Below, one piece after another: positions 42,475-51,994 of a stretch of DNA of 64,000 nt (position 1 is the stretch's first letter; every line of letters begins with the position of its first letter). Under the pieces are notes generated by a model. That model was not told the DNA's origin. It worked only from the letters and a program-made list of their open reading frames with translations, and did no database searches. This DNA comes from JADLAT01 sp964348795 (GTDB lineage Bacteria > Pseudomonadota > Alphaproteobacteria > Micavibrionales > Micavibrionaceae), in contig CAYGDY010000004.1 in assembly GCA_964348795.1 (NCBI GenBank), positions 56,402 to 120,401 on the forward strand. The letters are read 5' to 3'. A program made the position numbers and the translations under genes.

Positions 42475-43095
42475 GGGCTGATAGACGACAGAAATTTCCC
42501 GTAATGCCGTACGTGTGTTTTCACAGAGTCTGTAGCTATAGACTTGCCACGGAAAAGCTTTTGATTCCGAAAAAGGTATAAATTCGTACAGATGGGCATT
42601 CTCGAATACGCCTGAAGTCGGGACGGCATACAATTCTCCGAACGCGCGCATCACTCCGCCATGGCAAACAATCAGAATCGGGTCATTGAACCGCTCCAGA
42701 GCCTTTGTTTTTCCGCGTTTGACCCGATCGAAGAAGGCTTTCGGGTGTTCACCGTTTGGCGCGTTTTCCCATCCGTCGAACAAGGCAGGGCATTCTTCGT
42801 AGGGGGCCCCTTCCCACGCTCCTGCATGGATCTCCGCCAGATCGGGCTCTTCATAGAGCGGGGCATTCAGGGCCTCGTTGATAATATGGGCCGTATCACG
42901 GGCACGGGAGAGATGACTATGGAAAACAGCAACCGGCTTGACGGTCAGGGCCCTGACCACATCGCGGGCTTGTTGCGCCTGGGCAATCCCTAGGACTGTG
43001 AGTGGAGAATCGAGGCTCCCCGCCATAATCTGGGCTTTATTGGCCTCGGTCTGCCCGTGACGGATCATGTAAAAATGTTTGAGGGGCAGGGGCAT
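42472..43095 (-). CDS. Histidine phosphatase family protein
   Basis: The 207-residue protein belongs to the histidine phosphatase (phosphoglycerate mutase-like) superfamily: catalytic RHGQTEANKAQ near residue 12, SHLSRARDTAHII, LAEIHAGAWEGAPYEE, and the second His in LIVCHGGVMRAFGE. It may be a cofactor-dependent phosphoglycerate mutase-like or alpha-ribazole phosphatase-like enzyme; the substrate cannot be told. ATG 43095 is preceded by AAGGAG. It is downstream of the aspartate dehydrogenase gene on the same strand. Its stop is provided by the palindromic element. Confidence 0.88.
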   Translation of the reverse strand: MPLPLKHFYMIRHGQTEANKAQIMAGSLDSPLTVLGIAQAQQARDVVRALTVKPVAVFHSHLSRARDTAHIINEALNAPLYEEPDLAEIHAGAWEGAPYEECPALFDGWENAPNGEHPKAFFDRVKRGKTKALERFNDPILIVCHGGVMRAFGELYAVPTSGVFENAHLYEFIPFSESKAFPWQVYSYRLCENTRTALREISVVYQP

Positions 43096-43120
43096 GTTTC
43101 GGGTCTCCTTAATATGATAT

Positions 43121-43927
43121 TTATATGATCACAAGCGGGCTTTGGGCCTTGCGCAAGAGCGCGACAATGCTTTGGGCGGCCAGAACAGAGCTTTTCGGGT
43201 TTTGGGGGTCCGGCAGGTTTTCGATGGAAACACAGAGCGTGCTGTAGGGGCTCGTGACCGTGATCTCGTGGCGGTTGCTTTGCGCATCGGGATCGGCCCA
43301 GAGTTCGACCTGCGTTTTTTCCGGTCCGATTCCTGCCAGAGAGAGCGTTGCGGCGACATTGACATTGGCGGGGAATCCCTGCGCGGCCTCGAATGTATTG
43401 CCGGAAAAAATTTTTGTTTTGACCCGTATTTGCGTCATATCCATTCTCATTTTATCCACATAGGGGGCGTGGATAAAACCGCGCGGGTGCTTCGTTGACG
43501 TTATAACGCTTCTTTGAATACCTAGTTCTTTCAAGGCTTGTACACCATCAAGACCCGCCAATGCACCGGATGGAACAAAAATGCGACTTGTGGATTGTTT
43601 CTGTTGCTCGATGAGTTCCGGAAACAGAATGAAGGCGCACGCACTGATCAATACGAGGTCTTTTTTATACATAAAAACATTCTTTACTAACGCCGGAACA
43701 GCGGCAGGCGGCAGGCATTCAATCACCAGATCGCACTCTCTGGCCAGTGTCTCAAAATCAACAAGGGGGATCCGGTCAGGCACGGCACGGGTCTTTTCGG
43801 GCGCGCTCTCACTGGCCGCTACAAGAGTAAACCCCGTGATCCCCTCGCACAGGGCTTTGGCTACGGCGCTTCCGATCGCGCCCAGTCCGGCAATTCCAAC
43901 TTTTTTTATGGGGATGTTCGCTGTCAT
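43121..43927 (-). CDS. nadX: Aspartate dehydrogenase (NadX-type)
   Basis: NadX-type L-aspartate dehydrogenase makes iminoaspartate, a precursor of NAD, or serves aspartate metabolism. The 268-residue protein has an N-terminal Rossmann motif (KVGIAGLGAIGSAVAKAL), LVIECLPPAAVPALV, and the family core SGALAGLDGVQALKE followed by GFPANVNVAATLSLAGIG. The predicted catalytic His is in the region SNRHEITVTSPYS. It sits upstream of the histidine phosphatase gene on the same strand and is divergent from recO, with 38 bp between starts. No nadA or nadB is seen. Confidence 0.87.
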   Translation of the reverse strand: MTANIPIKKVGIAGLGAIGSAVAKALCEGITGFTLVAASESAPEKTRAVPDRIPLVDFETLARECDLVIECLPPAAVPALVKNVFMYKKDLVLISACAFILFPELIEQQKQSTSRIFVPSGALAGLDGVQALKELGIQRSVITSTKHPRGFIHAPYVDKMRMDMTQIRVKTKIFSGNTFEAAQGFPANVNVAATLSLAGIGPEKTQVELWADPDAQSNRHEITVTSPYSTLCVSIENLPDPQNPKSSVLAAQSIVALLRKAQSPLVII

Positions 43928-43965
43928 GCCATGGCTTTCTGTTGTGGTTTGTTTATTGTAGTGCC

Positions 43966-44787
43966 ATGGAATTGTGGCAAGATCAAGGGATCCTTCTGGG
44001 GGTCAAACCTCATGGAGAAAATGGTGCGATTGTCTCGTTATTGACGCAGGGGCAAGGGCGGCATGCGGGGTATGTCAGGGGCACGCACGGGACAAAACTG
44101 CGCGGCGTTCTGGAATGTGGAAACCTTCTGGATGTGCACTGGTCCTCCCGTACTACGGAGTCTCTGGGGACGTTTGCGCTGGAGCTGGTGAGCAATTTCT
44201 CCGCACGGGTGCTGTCTGATCCCTTACGCCTGCTGGCATTGCAGGCGGCTTGCGGGTTGTGCGATGCGGCTCTGCCGGAACGCGAAGCCCATGCCGGTTT
44301 GTTCCATGGGCTGTTGGCCTTGTTTTCGGCTTTGGAAACGGACGTATGGGCCCCTGCTTATATCATGTGGGAAATGGCCTTTTTGCGCGAACTGGGCTTT
44401 TCGTTGGATTTACGCTCTTGCGCAGGGGGGGGATCTGTGCAGGATCTGGCCTATGTGAGCCCTAAAACGGGCAGAGCCGTGAGCACGCAGGCCGGTGAAC
44501 CGTATAAGGACCGGCTTTTGCCCCTTGCCGATTTTCTGACGCCTCAGGGGGGTGCGGGTGCACCGGCGGAAGTCCTGAAGGGACTGGAGATGACGGGATA
44601 TTTTCTCGAGCACTGGGCTTTTATCCACCATATGAAGGGCACACCCGAAGCCCGCCTGCGTCTGGAAGAGAGATTCCGCTTGCAATACGGGCACAGCTTT
44701 GCGAAAGAAGAGGAGGGGCGCCCTCATGCGCCCGACAGGCAGATTTTCGGCAGGGCAGGGATACAGAAAAACCATGGCGCAGGATAA
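43966..44787 (+). CDS. recO: DNA repair protein RecO
   Basis: RecO works with RecR to load RecA on SSB-coated DNA. The 273-residue protein starts at ATG 43966 (MELWQDQGILLGVKPHGENG) with the OB-fold domain (IVSLLTQGQGRHAGYVRG, LLDVHWSSR). A helical middle follows, with MAFLRELGFSLDLRSC, and then a C-terminal helical domain (HHMKGTPEARLRLEERF). Only one cysteine is left at the zinc-finger position, as in many alphaproteobacteria. The 3' end overlaps the parC start by 14 bp. Confidence 0.9.
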   Translation: MELWQDQGILLGVKPHGENGAIVSLLTQGQGRHAGYVRGTHGTKLRGVLECGNLLDVHWSSRTTESLGTFALELVSNFSARVLSDPLRLLALQAACGLCDAALPEREAHAGLFHGLLALFSALETDVWAPAYIMWEMAFLRELGFSLDLRSCAGGGSVQDLAYVSPKTGRAVSTQAGEPYKDRLLPLADFLTPQGGAGAPAEVLKGLEMTGYFLEHWAFIHHMKGTPEARLRLEERFRLQYGHSFAKEEEGRPHAPDRQIFGRAGIQKNHGAG

Positions 44788-47011
44788 CACCGTTTTGATC
44801 GAACACAGTGTCATTGACCAGCCTTTTGGCGACCTGCTCTCGGGGCGGTATTTGTCTTACGCGCTCTCTACGATTATGAGCCGCTCCCTGCCTGATGTGC
44901 GCGACGGGATGAAACCCGTGCACCGTCGTTTGCTTTACGCGATGTATCAGCTCAAGCTCCAGCCGAATTTGCCACCCAAGAAATCGGCCCGTGTGGTGGG
45001 GGATGTGATCGGGAAATTCCACCCGCATGGTGATACGGCCGTCTATGATGCCATGGTGCGTCTGGCGCAGGATTTTGCCCAGCGTTACCCGCTCGTGGAC
45101 GGGCAGGGGAATTTCGGGAATATTGACGGTGATAACGCCGCCGCCATGCGATATACAGAGGCACGCCTGACGGATGTGGCCTTGCTGTTGCTGGACGGGA
45201 TCGAGGAAGATGCGGTGGATTTCAGGCCCACTTATGACGGATCGGAACTTGAGCCTGTGGTGCTTCCGGGTGGGTTTCCGAATTTGCTGGCCAACGGGTC
45301 ATCGGGGATTGCAGTGGGAATGGCAACGTCCATCCCGCCCCATAATGTCGCGGAACTGTGTGATGCTATGACTTTGATGCTGGAGCGCGATGCCAGTATG
45401 GCAGAGCTGGTGGGGCTTGTCTCTGGCCCCGATTTCCCGACGGGCGGGACGCTGGTCGAAGACCGGAAAGACATTCTGCAGGCCTATGAAACGGGGCGGG
45501 GGTCCTTCCGTCTGCGGGCCAAATGGGAAAAGGAAGACTTGAAGCAAGGGCAGTACCAGATTGTCGTAACGGAAATTCCCTATCAGGTGCAAAAATCCAA
45601 ACTCATTGAAAAAATTGCGGAGTTGATTACAACCAAAAAACTCCCGCTTCTCGAAGACGTACGGGATGAAAGCGCTGAGGATATCCGGCTTGTACTGGTG
45701 CCCAAAAACCGGAACGTGGCGCCGGAATTGCTGATGGAGGCGCTTTACCGGAATTCCGATCTGGAAACACGCTTTAGTCTCAATATGAACGTGCTGGAGA
45801 AGGGACTCTTCCCGCGTGTCATGAATTTGAAGGAGGTCTTGCAGGCCTGGCTGGATCACCAGCAAGACGTGCTGGTCCGCCGTTCCGCGCATCGTCTGGA
45901 AAAAGTGTTGCACCGGCTGGAGGTTTTGGCGGGCTACCTGATTGTCTATCTCAATCTGGATGAAGTCATCCGGATCGTGCGGGAGGAGGATCACCCCCGA
46001 GAAGCCCTCATGAAAACGTTTACATTGTCCGAAATTCAAGCCGAGGCGATTTTGAACATGCGCCTGCGTTCCTTGCGCAAGCTTGAAGAAATGGAAATTC
46101 AGAGCGAGCATGATGCCCTGTCAAAGGAGCGGGACGAGCTGGAAAAACTGATCGCTTCGGAAGCGCGCCAATGGACGCGGATCAAAAAACAGATCGGCGT
46201 GATTAAAAAGATGTTCGGGCCCGATACGAAGCTTGGCGCCCGCCGGACGGTGATTGGCCGGTCTCCCGTGCCCGTTGCGGTCAATCTGGAAGACGCGATG
46301 ATCGAGCGCGAACCGATTACCATTATTTGCTCGGACAAGGGCTGGATTCGTGCCATGAAGGGGCATGGGCAAAATGCCGCTGAGTTGAAATACAAGGACG
46401 GGGATTCCGAACGCTTTGTGATGGAGGCCCAAACCACGGATAAGTTGCTTGTTTTTGCGACGAACGGGCGGTTTTATACTGTGGGATGTGACAAATTGCC
46501 CCCTGGGCGGGGTTTCGGCGAACCGTTGCGCCTGATGGTTGACCTGCCCAATGAGGCGGATATCGCGGACATGATGCTCTATCGGGCGGGTCAAAAGATC
46601 CTTGTTGTTTCAACGGCGGGTCACGGCTTTTTGGTCAAATCCGATGATGTTCTGGCGCAAACCCGCAGTGGAAAACAGGTTTTGAATGTAGATCGTGGCG
46701 CGGAAGCGCTGTCTTGCCGCATCGTGGAGGCGGCGCATGACACGGTGGCCGTCATCGGAAAAAACCGGAAAATGCTGGTGTTTGCGATGGCGGAAATGCC
46801 GGAAATGACCCGCGGCAAAGGGGTGATGCTCCAGAAATTCAAGGATGGCGGGCTGTCCGATGTGAAGACCTTTGCGTGGGATACGGGGTTGTCTTTCAAA
46901 TATGGTGCTGGAGAAACGATCGTGCCGGATCTCAACCCGTGGCTCGGCAAACGCGCCAGCACGGGAAAAATGCCGCCCAATGGTTTTCCGAAGAATAACA
47001 GATTCGGATAA
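44774..47011 (+). CDS. parC: DNA topoisomerase IV subunit A
   Basis: ParC cleaves and rejoins DNA during chromosome decatenation. The 745-residue protein starts at ATG 44774 (MAQDNTVLIEHSV), inside the last codons of recO. Family motifs: YALSTIMSRSLPDVRDGMKP, KFHPHGDTAVYDAMVRLAQD (quinolone region), the catalytic Tyr in AAAMRYTEARLTD, and IVVTEIPYQVQKSKLIEKI. The C-terminal domain has the beta-propeller repeats VVSTAGHGFLVK and VFAMAEMPEMTRGKGV. It lacks the GyrA box, which supports ParC over GyrA. Start and overlap with recO suggest coupling. Confidence 0.94.
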   Translation: MAQDNTVLIEHSVIDQPFGDLLSGRYLSYALSTIMSRSLPDVRDGMKPVHRRLLYAMYQLKLQPNLPPKKSARVVGDVIGKFHPHGDTAVYDAMVRLAQDFAQRYPLVDGQGNFGNIDGDNAAAMRYTEARLTDVALLLLDGIEEDAVDFRPTYDGSELEPVVLPGGFPNLLANGSSGIAVGMATSIPPHNVAELCDAMTLMLERDASMAELVGLVSGPDFPTGGTLVEDRKDILQAYETGRGSFRLRAKWEKEDLKQGQYQIVVTEIPYQVQKSKLIEKIAELITTKKLPLLEDVRDESAEDIRLVLVPKNRNVAPELLMEALYRNSDLETRFSLNMNVLEKGLFPRVMNLKEVLQAWLDHQQDVLVRRSAHRLEKVLHRLEVLAGYLIVYLNLDEVIRIVREEDHPREALMKTFTLSEIQAEAILNMRLRSLRKLEEMEIQSEHDALSKERDELEKLIASEARQWTRIKKQIGVIKKMFGPDTKLGARRTVIGRSPVPVAVNLEDAMIEREPITIICSDKGWIRAMKGHGQNAAELKYKDGDSERFVMEAQTTDKLLVFATNGRFYTVGCDKLPPGRGFGEPLRLMVDLPNEADIADMMLYRAGQKILVVSTAGHGFLVKSDDVLAQTRSGKQVLNVDRGAEALSCRIVEAAHDTVAVIGKNRKMLVFAMAEMPEMTRGKGVMLQKFKDGGLSDVKTFAWDTGLSFKYGAGETIVPDLNPWLGKRASTGKMPPNGFPKNNRFG

Positions 47012-47031
47012 GTGGTTTTCCTGCTTTCCCC

Positions 47032-48087
47032 TCAGGGAAACTCCACCGCGCCGGTTGTTTTGCGGAAGGTGCCGATTTTCGGGAAGGCGGGTTGCTCCGG
47101 TGCCATCTGACCCGTTTGACCCGCAGAGGCGTCATCCGTCAGGCCTTCGGCTCTGGCTTTTTGCGCGGCTTTTTTGGTGAAATCCGGATTGGTGAGTTCC
47201 TCTTTCAACAAAATGATGCTGATCCGTCGGTTGCGGGCGTTTGCAGGGTCCTTTTTATCCAGATGTTCGGTATCGGATTTCCCCATGACATTATTGATGC
47301 GGGTGAGAGGCAAGGCGCTTTCCAGCAGGACGCGGCGTGACGCATTGGCCCGATCCGCCGAAAGTTCCCAGTTGGTATAATCTGCCCCTTGCGCGTAGGG
47401 GACACTGTCGGTATGACCACGGATAGACAGCTCGTTGGGCAGGGATCGGACCACTTCACCGATCTTGATCAGGAGGTTTTTCGTTTTTTCAAACATCTGG
47501 GCACTGCCCGAGGGGAACATCGGCTTGCCTTCCTGATCGATGACCTGTATCCGCAGGCCTTCGGGGGTCATGTCAATGAGCAGATTGTCTTTCAGTTTTT
47601 TGAGTTCCGGACTGTTTTCAATCGCTTTTTCGAGATTTCTTTGTGCTACCTTCATGCGCTGTTCTTCGGCCTTGCGCAGTTCCTCCTTGGCTTTTTCTAT
47701 AGCGGATTTGGAAGGGGTGGGATCGAGTTTGGGGTCTTGCTTGTTTTTCGACCGGTTATTGAGGGCCACGCCGGAAACCTGTGGCGCAGAGATGGGCTGG
47801 ACGTTACTCACCATCGCGCCTTTGGGGGCTACGCTCAAACCGCCCAAAACGCCGCCTGCGCCGCTTTCCGCTTGCGAGACCTTGGGGTGTGTCGGGTCGA
47901 AATAGTTGGAAATGGCATTTTTTTCTTCCTCGGTCGTCACGTTCAAAAGCCAGAGCAGAAGGAAGAAGGCCATCATGGCGGTCACGAAATCGGCATAGGC
48001 CACCTTCCATGCGCCGCCGTGATGCCCGCCACCCTTTTTGATCCGTTTTACGATAATGGGTTGTACGGCTTTGCCTTCTTCAGCCAC
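47032..48087 (-). CDS. motB: Flagellar motor protein MotB
   Basis: MotB anchors the stator to peptidoglycan and carries the proton-binding Asp. The 351-residue protein has one membrane helix (YADFVTAMMAFFLLLWLL) with the conserved Asp33, a linker with Ser/Gly and a helical basic segment, and the OmpA-like domain with RGHTDSVPYAQGADYTNWEL and RNRRISIILLKEE. The start is GTG 48087. It lies 38 bp downstream of motA on the same strand. The 14-residue His/Gly-rich N terminus (KKGGGHHGG) is typical. Confidence 0.95.
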   Translation of the reverse strand: MAEEGKAVQPIIVKRIKKGGGHHGGAWKVAYADFVTAMMAFFLLLWLLNVTTEEEKNAISNYFDPTHPKVSQAESGAGGVLGGLSVAPKGAMVSNVQPISAPQVSGVALNNRSKNKQDPKLDPTPSKSAIEKAKEELRKAEEQRMKVAQRNLEKAIENSPELKKLKDNLLIDMTPEGLRIQVIDQEGKPMFPSGSAQMFEKTKNLLIKIGEVVRSLPNELSIRGHTDSVPYAQGADYTNWELSADRANASRRVLLESALPLTRINNVMGKSDTEHLDKKDPANARNRRISIILLKEELTNPDFTKKAAQKARAEGLTDDASAGQTGQMAPEQPAFPKIGTFRKTTGAVEFP

Positions 48088-48125
48088 GGTGTCTTTGTCT
48101 TTCGCCTTGTGGGTTCATGGTCGCA

Positions 48126-49016
48126 TCAGCCCGGGGCCGGAAGTTCATTCAAAGTGGCTTCAAGCTCCTGGAAGGTGGGCTGGACATCATGGGGCAGGAA
48201 TTTGCGGGCAAACTCCACGGCCACTTGTGGCGCGGCCCCGTTCAGAAAGGCAATGATCCCGACTTTCAGGCATTTATAGTACATGACTTCGGTTTGCGCC
48301 TTTGCGCTCATGGCACCGGCAATGGGGGCCACCATCCCGTAGGACAGCCAGACCCCAAGAAAGGTCCCGACAAGCGCACCGCCAATCATGTGCCCCAGAA
48401 CCTCCGGCGGTTCGGAAATAGAGGCCATGGTCTTGATGACCCCCAAAACGGCGGCCACGATTCCCAGTGCGGGAATCCCGTCGGCCATGGTCTGGACAGC
48501 GTGACCCGCATGCCCTTCGTGTTGCTCGATCGTTTCGATCTCCATATCCATCAGGTCGCCGATCTGGTGGGGATTTTCGTTCCCCAGCGAGATGATCCGC
48601 AAATAATCGCAGAGGAACACGAGAGCGTGGTGATTATGCTGAAATTTCGGGAACTGGGCAAACAGCGTGCTTTCATGGGGATTTTCGATATGTTGTTCGA
48701 TCGCCAGCCAGCCCTTTGTCCGTGCCAGTTTGAAGACGCTGAACAGCATGCTCAGGGTTTCGGTGTAATCTGCCTTGGCATAGGCAGACGGCTTGGTCAG
48801 CGCGCTGAAATATTTCATCACCCCCTTGATAGCATCTCCCGAATTGGCGATGAGAAAGGCCGCGACCGCGCATCCGAAAATAATCACGAACTCGCCCGGG
48901 AGCGCTCCCAGAATCACCATGACCAGCTTCATGAATTTCGGAACCTCGAAGTGCATGGCTATCAACAAACCACCGAAGGTGCACACAAAAACCAATAATA
49001 TGCCGACAAACTTCAT
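48126..49016 (-). CDS. motA: Flagellar motor stator protein MotA
   Basis: MotA forms the proton channel of the stator with MotB. The 296-residue protein has four membrane helices: at the N terminus (VGILLVFVCTFGGLLIAMH), around residues 35-55, and two in the C-terminal half (DGIPALGIVAAVLGVIKTMA and IGGALVGTFLGVWLSYGMVA). The conserved proline-containing loop GIPALGIVAAVLG and the cytoplasmic charged region are present. It is the LafT/MotA type with the long form. No other flagellar genes are close; fliL is about 13 kb away. Confidence 0.95.
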   Translation of the reverse strand: MKFVGILLVFVCTFGGLLIAMHFEVPKFMKLVMVILGALPGEFVIIFGCAVAAFLIANSGDAIKGVMKYFSALTKPSAYAKADYTETLSMLFSVFKLARTKGWLAIEQHIENPHESTLFAQFPKFQHNHHALVFLCDYLRIISLGNENPHQIGDLMDMEIETIEQHEGHAGHAVQTMADGIPALGIVAAVLGVIKTMASISEPPEVLGHMIGGALVGTFLGVWLSYGMVAPIAGAMSAKAQTEVMYYKCLKVGIIAFLNGAAPQVAVEFARKFLPHDVQPTFQELEATLNELPAPG

Positions 49017-49166
49017 GGGGCGTTATAAATCCTGACTGGCGGTGATCACTGTCGTTAGGGCACACAGAAAAAAAAGAATGCGCCGTCCTATCGCCAGAAC
49101 GATTCACATGGTATGCATTCTCCCGTTTTTTCAACCAGAGATCAAGGGTCATCGCCCGATATAACG

Positions 49167-50792
49167 CTATTTTCTGGGAGGAATGAAGGAGGGAGCCGAT
49201 TCGGCTTTGCCGAAGAAATACCCCTGTCCGAATCCCACGCCCATTTCCTTGAGAATATCGGACTGGGCCTGTTCCTCGACATATTCTGCGACAACTTCGA
49301 TCCCCAGATCCTTGCACATCTGGGTGATGTTTTTTACCATGGCCGCATCCCGCTGGGAGGAAAGAAGTTTGCGGATATATTTTCCGTCGATCTTGACCAT
49401 ATCGACATGGAGCTTCTGGAGATACTGGAAGGAGGCGGAACCGGCCCCGAAATCATCCAGCGCGACCTTGAATTTGCGTTTCTGGAGTTTTTCAATGACG
49501 GCGTTGACACGGTCAAGATCCTTGATATGAGCCGATTCCGTGATTTCAAACATCAGGCGGTCCGAAAGGGCCGGTGTGGCAGACAGCTTGGCTTCCAGCT
49601 TTTCAACAAAGGCTTCGTCTTCAATGGATTGTCCCGACAGGTTGACGGAGAATTTCGTACGGGAGGTGCCAGCCTTGAAATTGATGTGGTTGATGGCCCG
49701 TTCGCACAGGGCGATATCAAACTCGGGGGCCATGCCCATATCTTCGCCGAACATCATCCATTCGAGTGTATCGCCGCTCTTGAAGCGGCTCAGCATTTCA
49801 TAGTGCGAGACCTCCATGGTCTTGAGATTGACGATAGGCTGGAAATAGAGCGAAAAATCAAGGCGCTGGATCAACGCTTGAAACTCTTTGATTTTTTGTG
49901 CATTGGCCTTGGCGTAATCAGCAAAGCCGGAATTGAGATTTTCGATAGTGAGCTTGGTTCCTTTGCGCTCGAATTCATTGATCGTGTAAACAAGGGCCTT
50001 GGCCGCATCGCGCTCATCCAGTGCCGTCAGGTCGGATGTCACGGTTTTGGTCTGGACGACAATCCCCTGACCTGTCGGATCATTCTGGAGCATGATCGCT
50101 TCCATTTGTTTTTTGAGGCTCTCGGCATTGATGTTTTTTTCATGGATAATACTGTAACGGCCATCACCAATCTGCGCGGCGGCTTGTCCGTCAATGGATT
50201 GGGACTGGAGCAGATGGGAAATGGATTCCAGAAGGGCGCTCCAGTTTTTCTCTCCCAGACGTTTTTTGTCGTCTTCCGTTGGATAAAAATCCAGCAGGGT
50301 CATGTCAACGTCTTGTCCTAGAGAACGGGCCATTTCAAGGGTTTCCTTGGCCTGATCAAGGAACAGTTCACGGGTCATGAGCTGTCCGGTGCAGGGTTTG
50401 CCCAGCGCCCCCGCGATTTTCCCCATCAGCAGATTTCCCAGCCCGAGCGTGATAAAGAATTTGTTGCTTCCTGGCATTTTGATGCCGGTAAATACGGCTT
50501 TACGCTTAGAAATCATCTCGTTGAGATCAATGAGCAGGGGGCCGCACCGTTTCCCGGGCTTGGAGACTTCATACAGGTGGAGAATCTGGGCCTGATCGTA
50601 GACCGAGAACAGCTCCAGCCACTTTTTTCCGGTGATTTCCTTATCGTCAAATCCCATCATGCTCTTGGAGGCGCCGAGAGCGTAAATGATTTTGCCTTCT
50701 TCCGAGACCTCGATAAACAGATCGGCCGAAGCAAAGGAAAAGGCAAGGAAACGATCTCTCTGGGTTTTGACGTCTTGCTGGATTTCGGACAT
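49167..50792 (-). CDS. PAS-degenerate GGDEF-EAL domain protein
   Basis: The 541-residue protein has an N-terminal PAS domain (DLFIEVSEEGKIIYALGAS), a middle region related to GGDEF but without the GGDEF sequence (about 150-285), and a C-terminal EAL domain. EAL residues are mostly kept: Glu in YEMLSR (EML instead of EAL), Asn in SVNLSGQS, Glu in FEITES, DDFG, Lys in DMVKIDG, Glu in VVAEYVE, and Gln in GFGQGYFFG. Cyclic-di-GMP hydrolysis is therefore plausible. There is no membrane segment. It is near motAB, which suggests a link to motility. Confidence 0.88.
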   Translation of the reverse strand: MSEIQQDVKTQRDRFLAFSFASADLFIEVSEEGKIIYALGASKSMMGFDDKEITGKKWLELFSVYDQAQILHLYEVSKPGKRCGPLLIDLNEMISKRKAVFTGIKMPGSNKFFITLGLGNLLMGKIAGALGKPCTGQLMTRELFLDQAKETLEMARSLGQDVDMTLLDFYPTEDDKKRLGEKNWSALLESISHLLQSQSIDGQAAAQIGDGRYSIIHEKNINAESLKKQMEAIMLQNDPTGQGIVVQTKTVTSDLTALDERDAAKALVYTINEFERKGTKLTIENLNSGFADYAKANAQKIKEFQALIQRLDFSLYFQPIVNLKTMEVSHYEMLSRFKSGDTLEWMMFGEDMGMAPEFDIALCERAINHINFKAGTSRTKFSVNLSGQSIEDEAFVEKLEAKLSATPALSDRLMFEITESAHIKDLDRVNAVIEKLQKRKFKVALDDFGAGSASFQYLQKLHVDMVKIDGKYIRKLLSSQRDAAMVKNITQMCKDLGIEVVAEYVEEQAQSDILKEMGVGFGQGYFFGKAESAPSFIPPRK

Positions 50793-50898
50793 GGGGCTCT
50801 TTATGTTGTCATATTTAAAAATACGCAGTCAGTCACAAGCCCTTGCGGCGCTTCCCCTCAAATATACAGGGCAATAGTCTATTTTTTATTAAAATACG

Positions 50899-51933
50899 TT
50901 ATTTTTTACCAAGAAGGCGAGCGGCATCCAGTGCGCCGTAACTCAAGATAGCATCGGCGCCTGCCCGTTTAAAGCATAAAAGACTCTCCATCAGGGCTTT
51001 TTCGTAGTCCAGACAGCCGGCCTGCGCGGCAAAACGGAGCATGGCGTACTCCCCGCTGACCTGATACGCAAAGGTTGGCGCATGAAACGCATTTTTGACC
51101 CGTGCGATGATATCTAAATAAGGCAGGCCCGGCTTGATCATGATCATGTCCGCCCCTTCCTGAAGGTCTAGCGCGGCCTCGCGCAGGGCTTCATCCGTAT
51201 TGGCGGGGTTCATCTGGTAGGTTTTTTTGTCCCCTTGCAGGAGCGCGCCTGTCTGCACGGCCTCCCGAAACGGCCCGTAAAAGACGGAAGCGTACTTGAC
51301 CGCATACGAGAGAATGGCGGTGCTGGTATAGCCGGCTTGATCCAGTGTGCGCCGGATGGCCCCTACGCGCCCGTCCATCATATCGGACGGGGCCACGATA
51401 TCCGCCCCCGCCTGTGCCTGTAGAAGGGCTTGCTGGCAGAGGCGCTGGACCGTTTCATCGTTCAGGATTTCTCCGTTTTTCAGAAGGCCGTCATGGCCGT
51501 GTGTGGTATAGGGGTCGAGCGCGACATCGGTGATGAGGCCGAGATCCGGAAAGGTGGCTTTGAGGATTTTCAATGTCCGGCAGACCAGATTGTCGGGGTT
51601 CAGGGCTTCCTCTCCGTCCGGTGATTTTTTTTCGGGCGAGACAACGGGAAACAGGGCAATGGCAGGAATGCCAAGGGGGATCGCGCTATGGAGTTCTTCG
51701 CACAGCACATCGGGACTCATCCGGAAGACCTCCGGCATGGAAGGGATCGGGGTGCGCTGGTTCTGGCCTTCCTGTACGAACACAGGCCATATGAGATCCT
51801 TTACGCCCAGCGTGGTTTCGGCGTTCAGTGTCCTGAGCCACGGAGTCCGGCGCAGGCGGCGCGGACGGTGTACGGGGCCGGCTTGTGTCACGAGAGAAAA
51901 CGGCGTATCGTGGCAGAGTGTTTTCAGAGGCAT
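50899..51933 (-). CDS. hemB: Delta-aminolevulinic acid dehydratase
   Basis: HemB condenses two 5-aminolevulinate into porphobilinogen. The 344-residue protein has the two active-site lysines (ILSYAVKYASVFYGPF and MIMIKPGLPYLD) and the catalytic metal loop DVALDPYTTHGHDG. That loop has Asp where the zinc enzymes have Cys, so this is the Mg-dependent type common in alphaproteobacteria. It is preceded by a long basic start (HRPRRLRRTPWLRTL), also common. It is divergent from the HIBYL-CoA hydrolase gene, with 61 bp between starts. Confidence 0.95.
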   Translation of the reverse strand: MPLKTLCHDTPFSLVTQAGPVHRPRRLRRTPWLRTLNAETTLGVKDLIWPVFVQEGQNQRTPIPSMPEVFRMSPDVLCEELHSAIPLGIPAIALFPVVSPEKKSPDGEEALNPDNLVCRTLKILKATFPDLGLITDVALDPYTTHGHDGLLKNGEILNDETVQRLCQQALLQAQAGADIVAPSDMMDGRVGAIRRTLDQAGYTSTAILSYAVKYASVFYGPFREAVQTGALLQGDKKTYQMNPANTDEALREAALDLQEGADMIMIKPGLPYLDIIARVKNAFHAPTFAYQVSGEYAMLRFAAQAGCLDYEKALMESLLCFKRAGADAILSYGALDAARLLGKK

Positions 51934-51994
51934 AAGAGCGCTTTCGGGCTGGTGTCTTGTGTGTATTGGCCTGTATTAAGACGGTATTTTCAGG

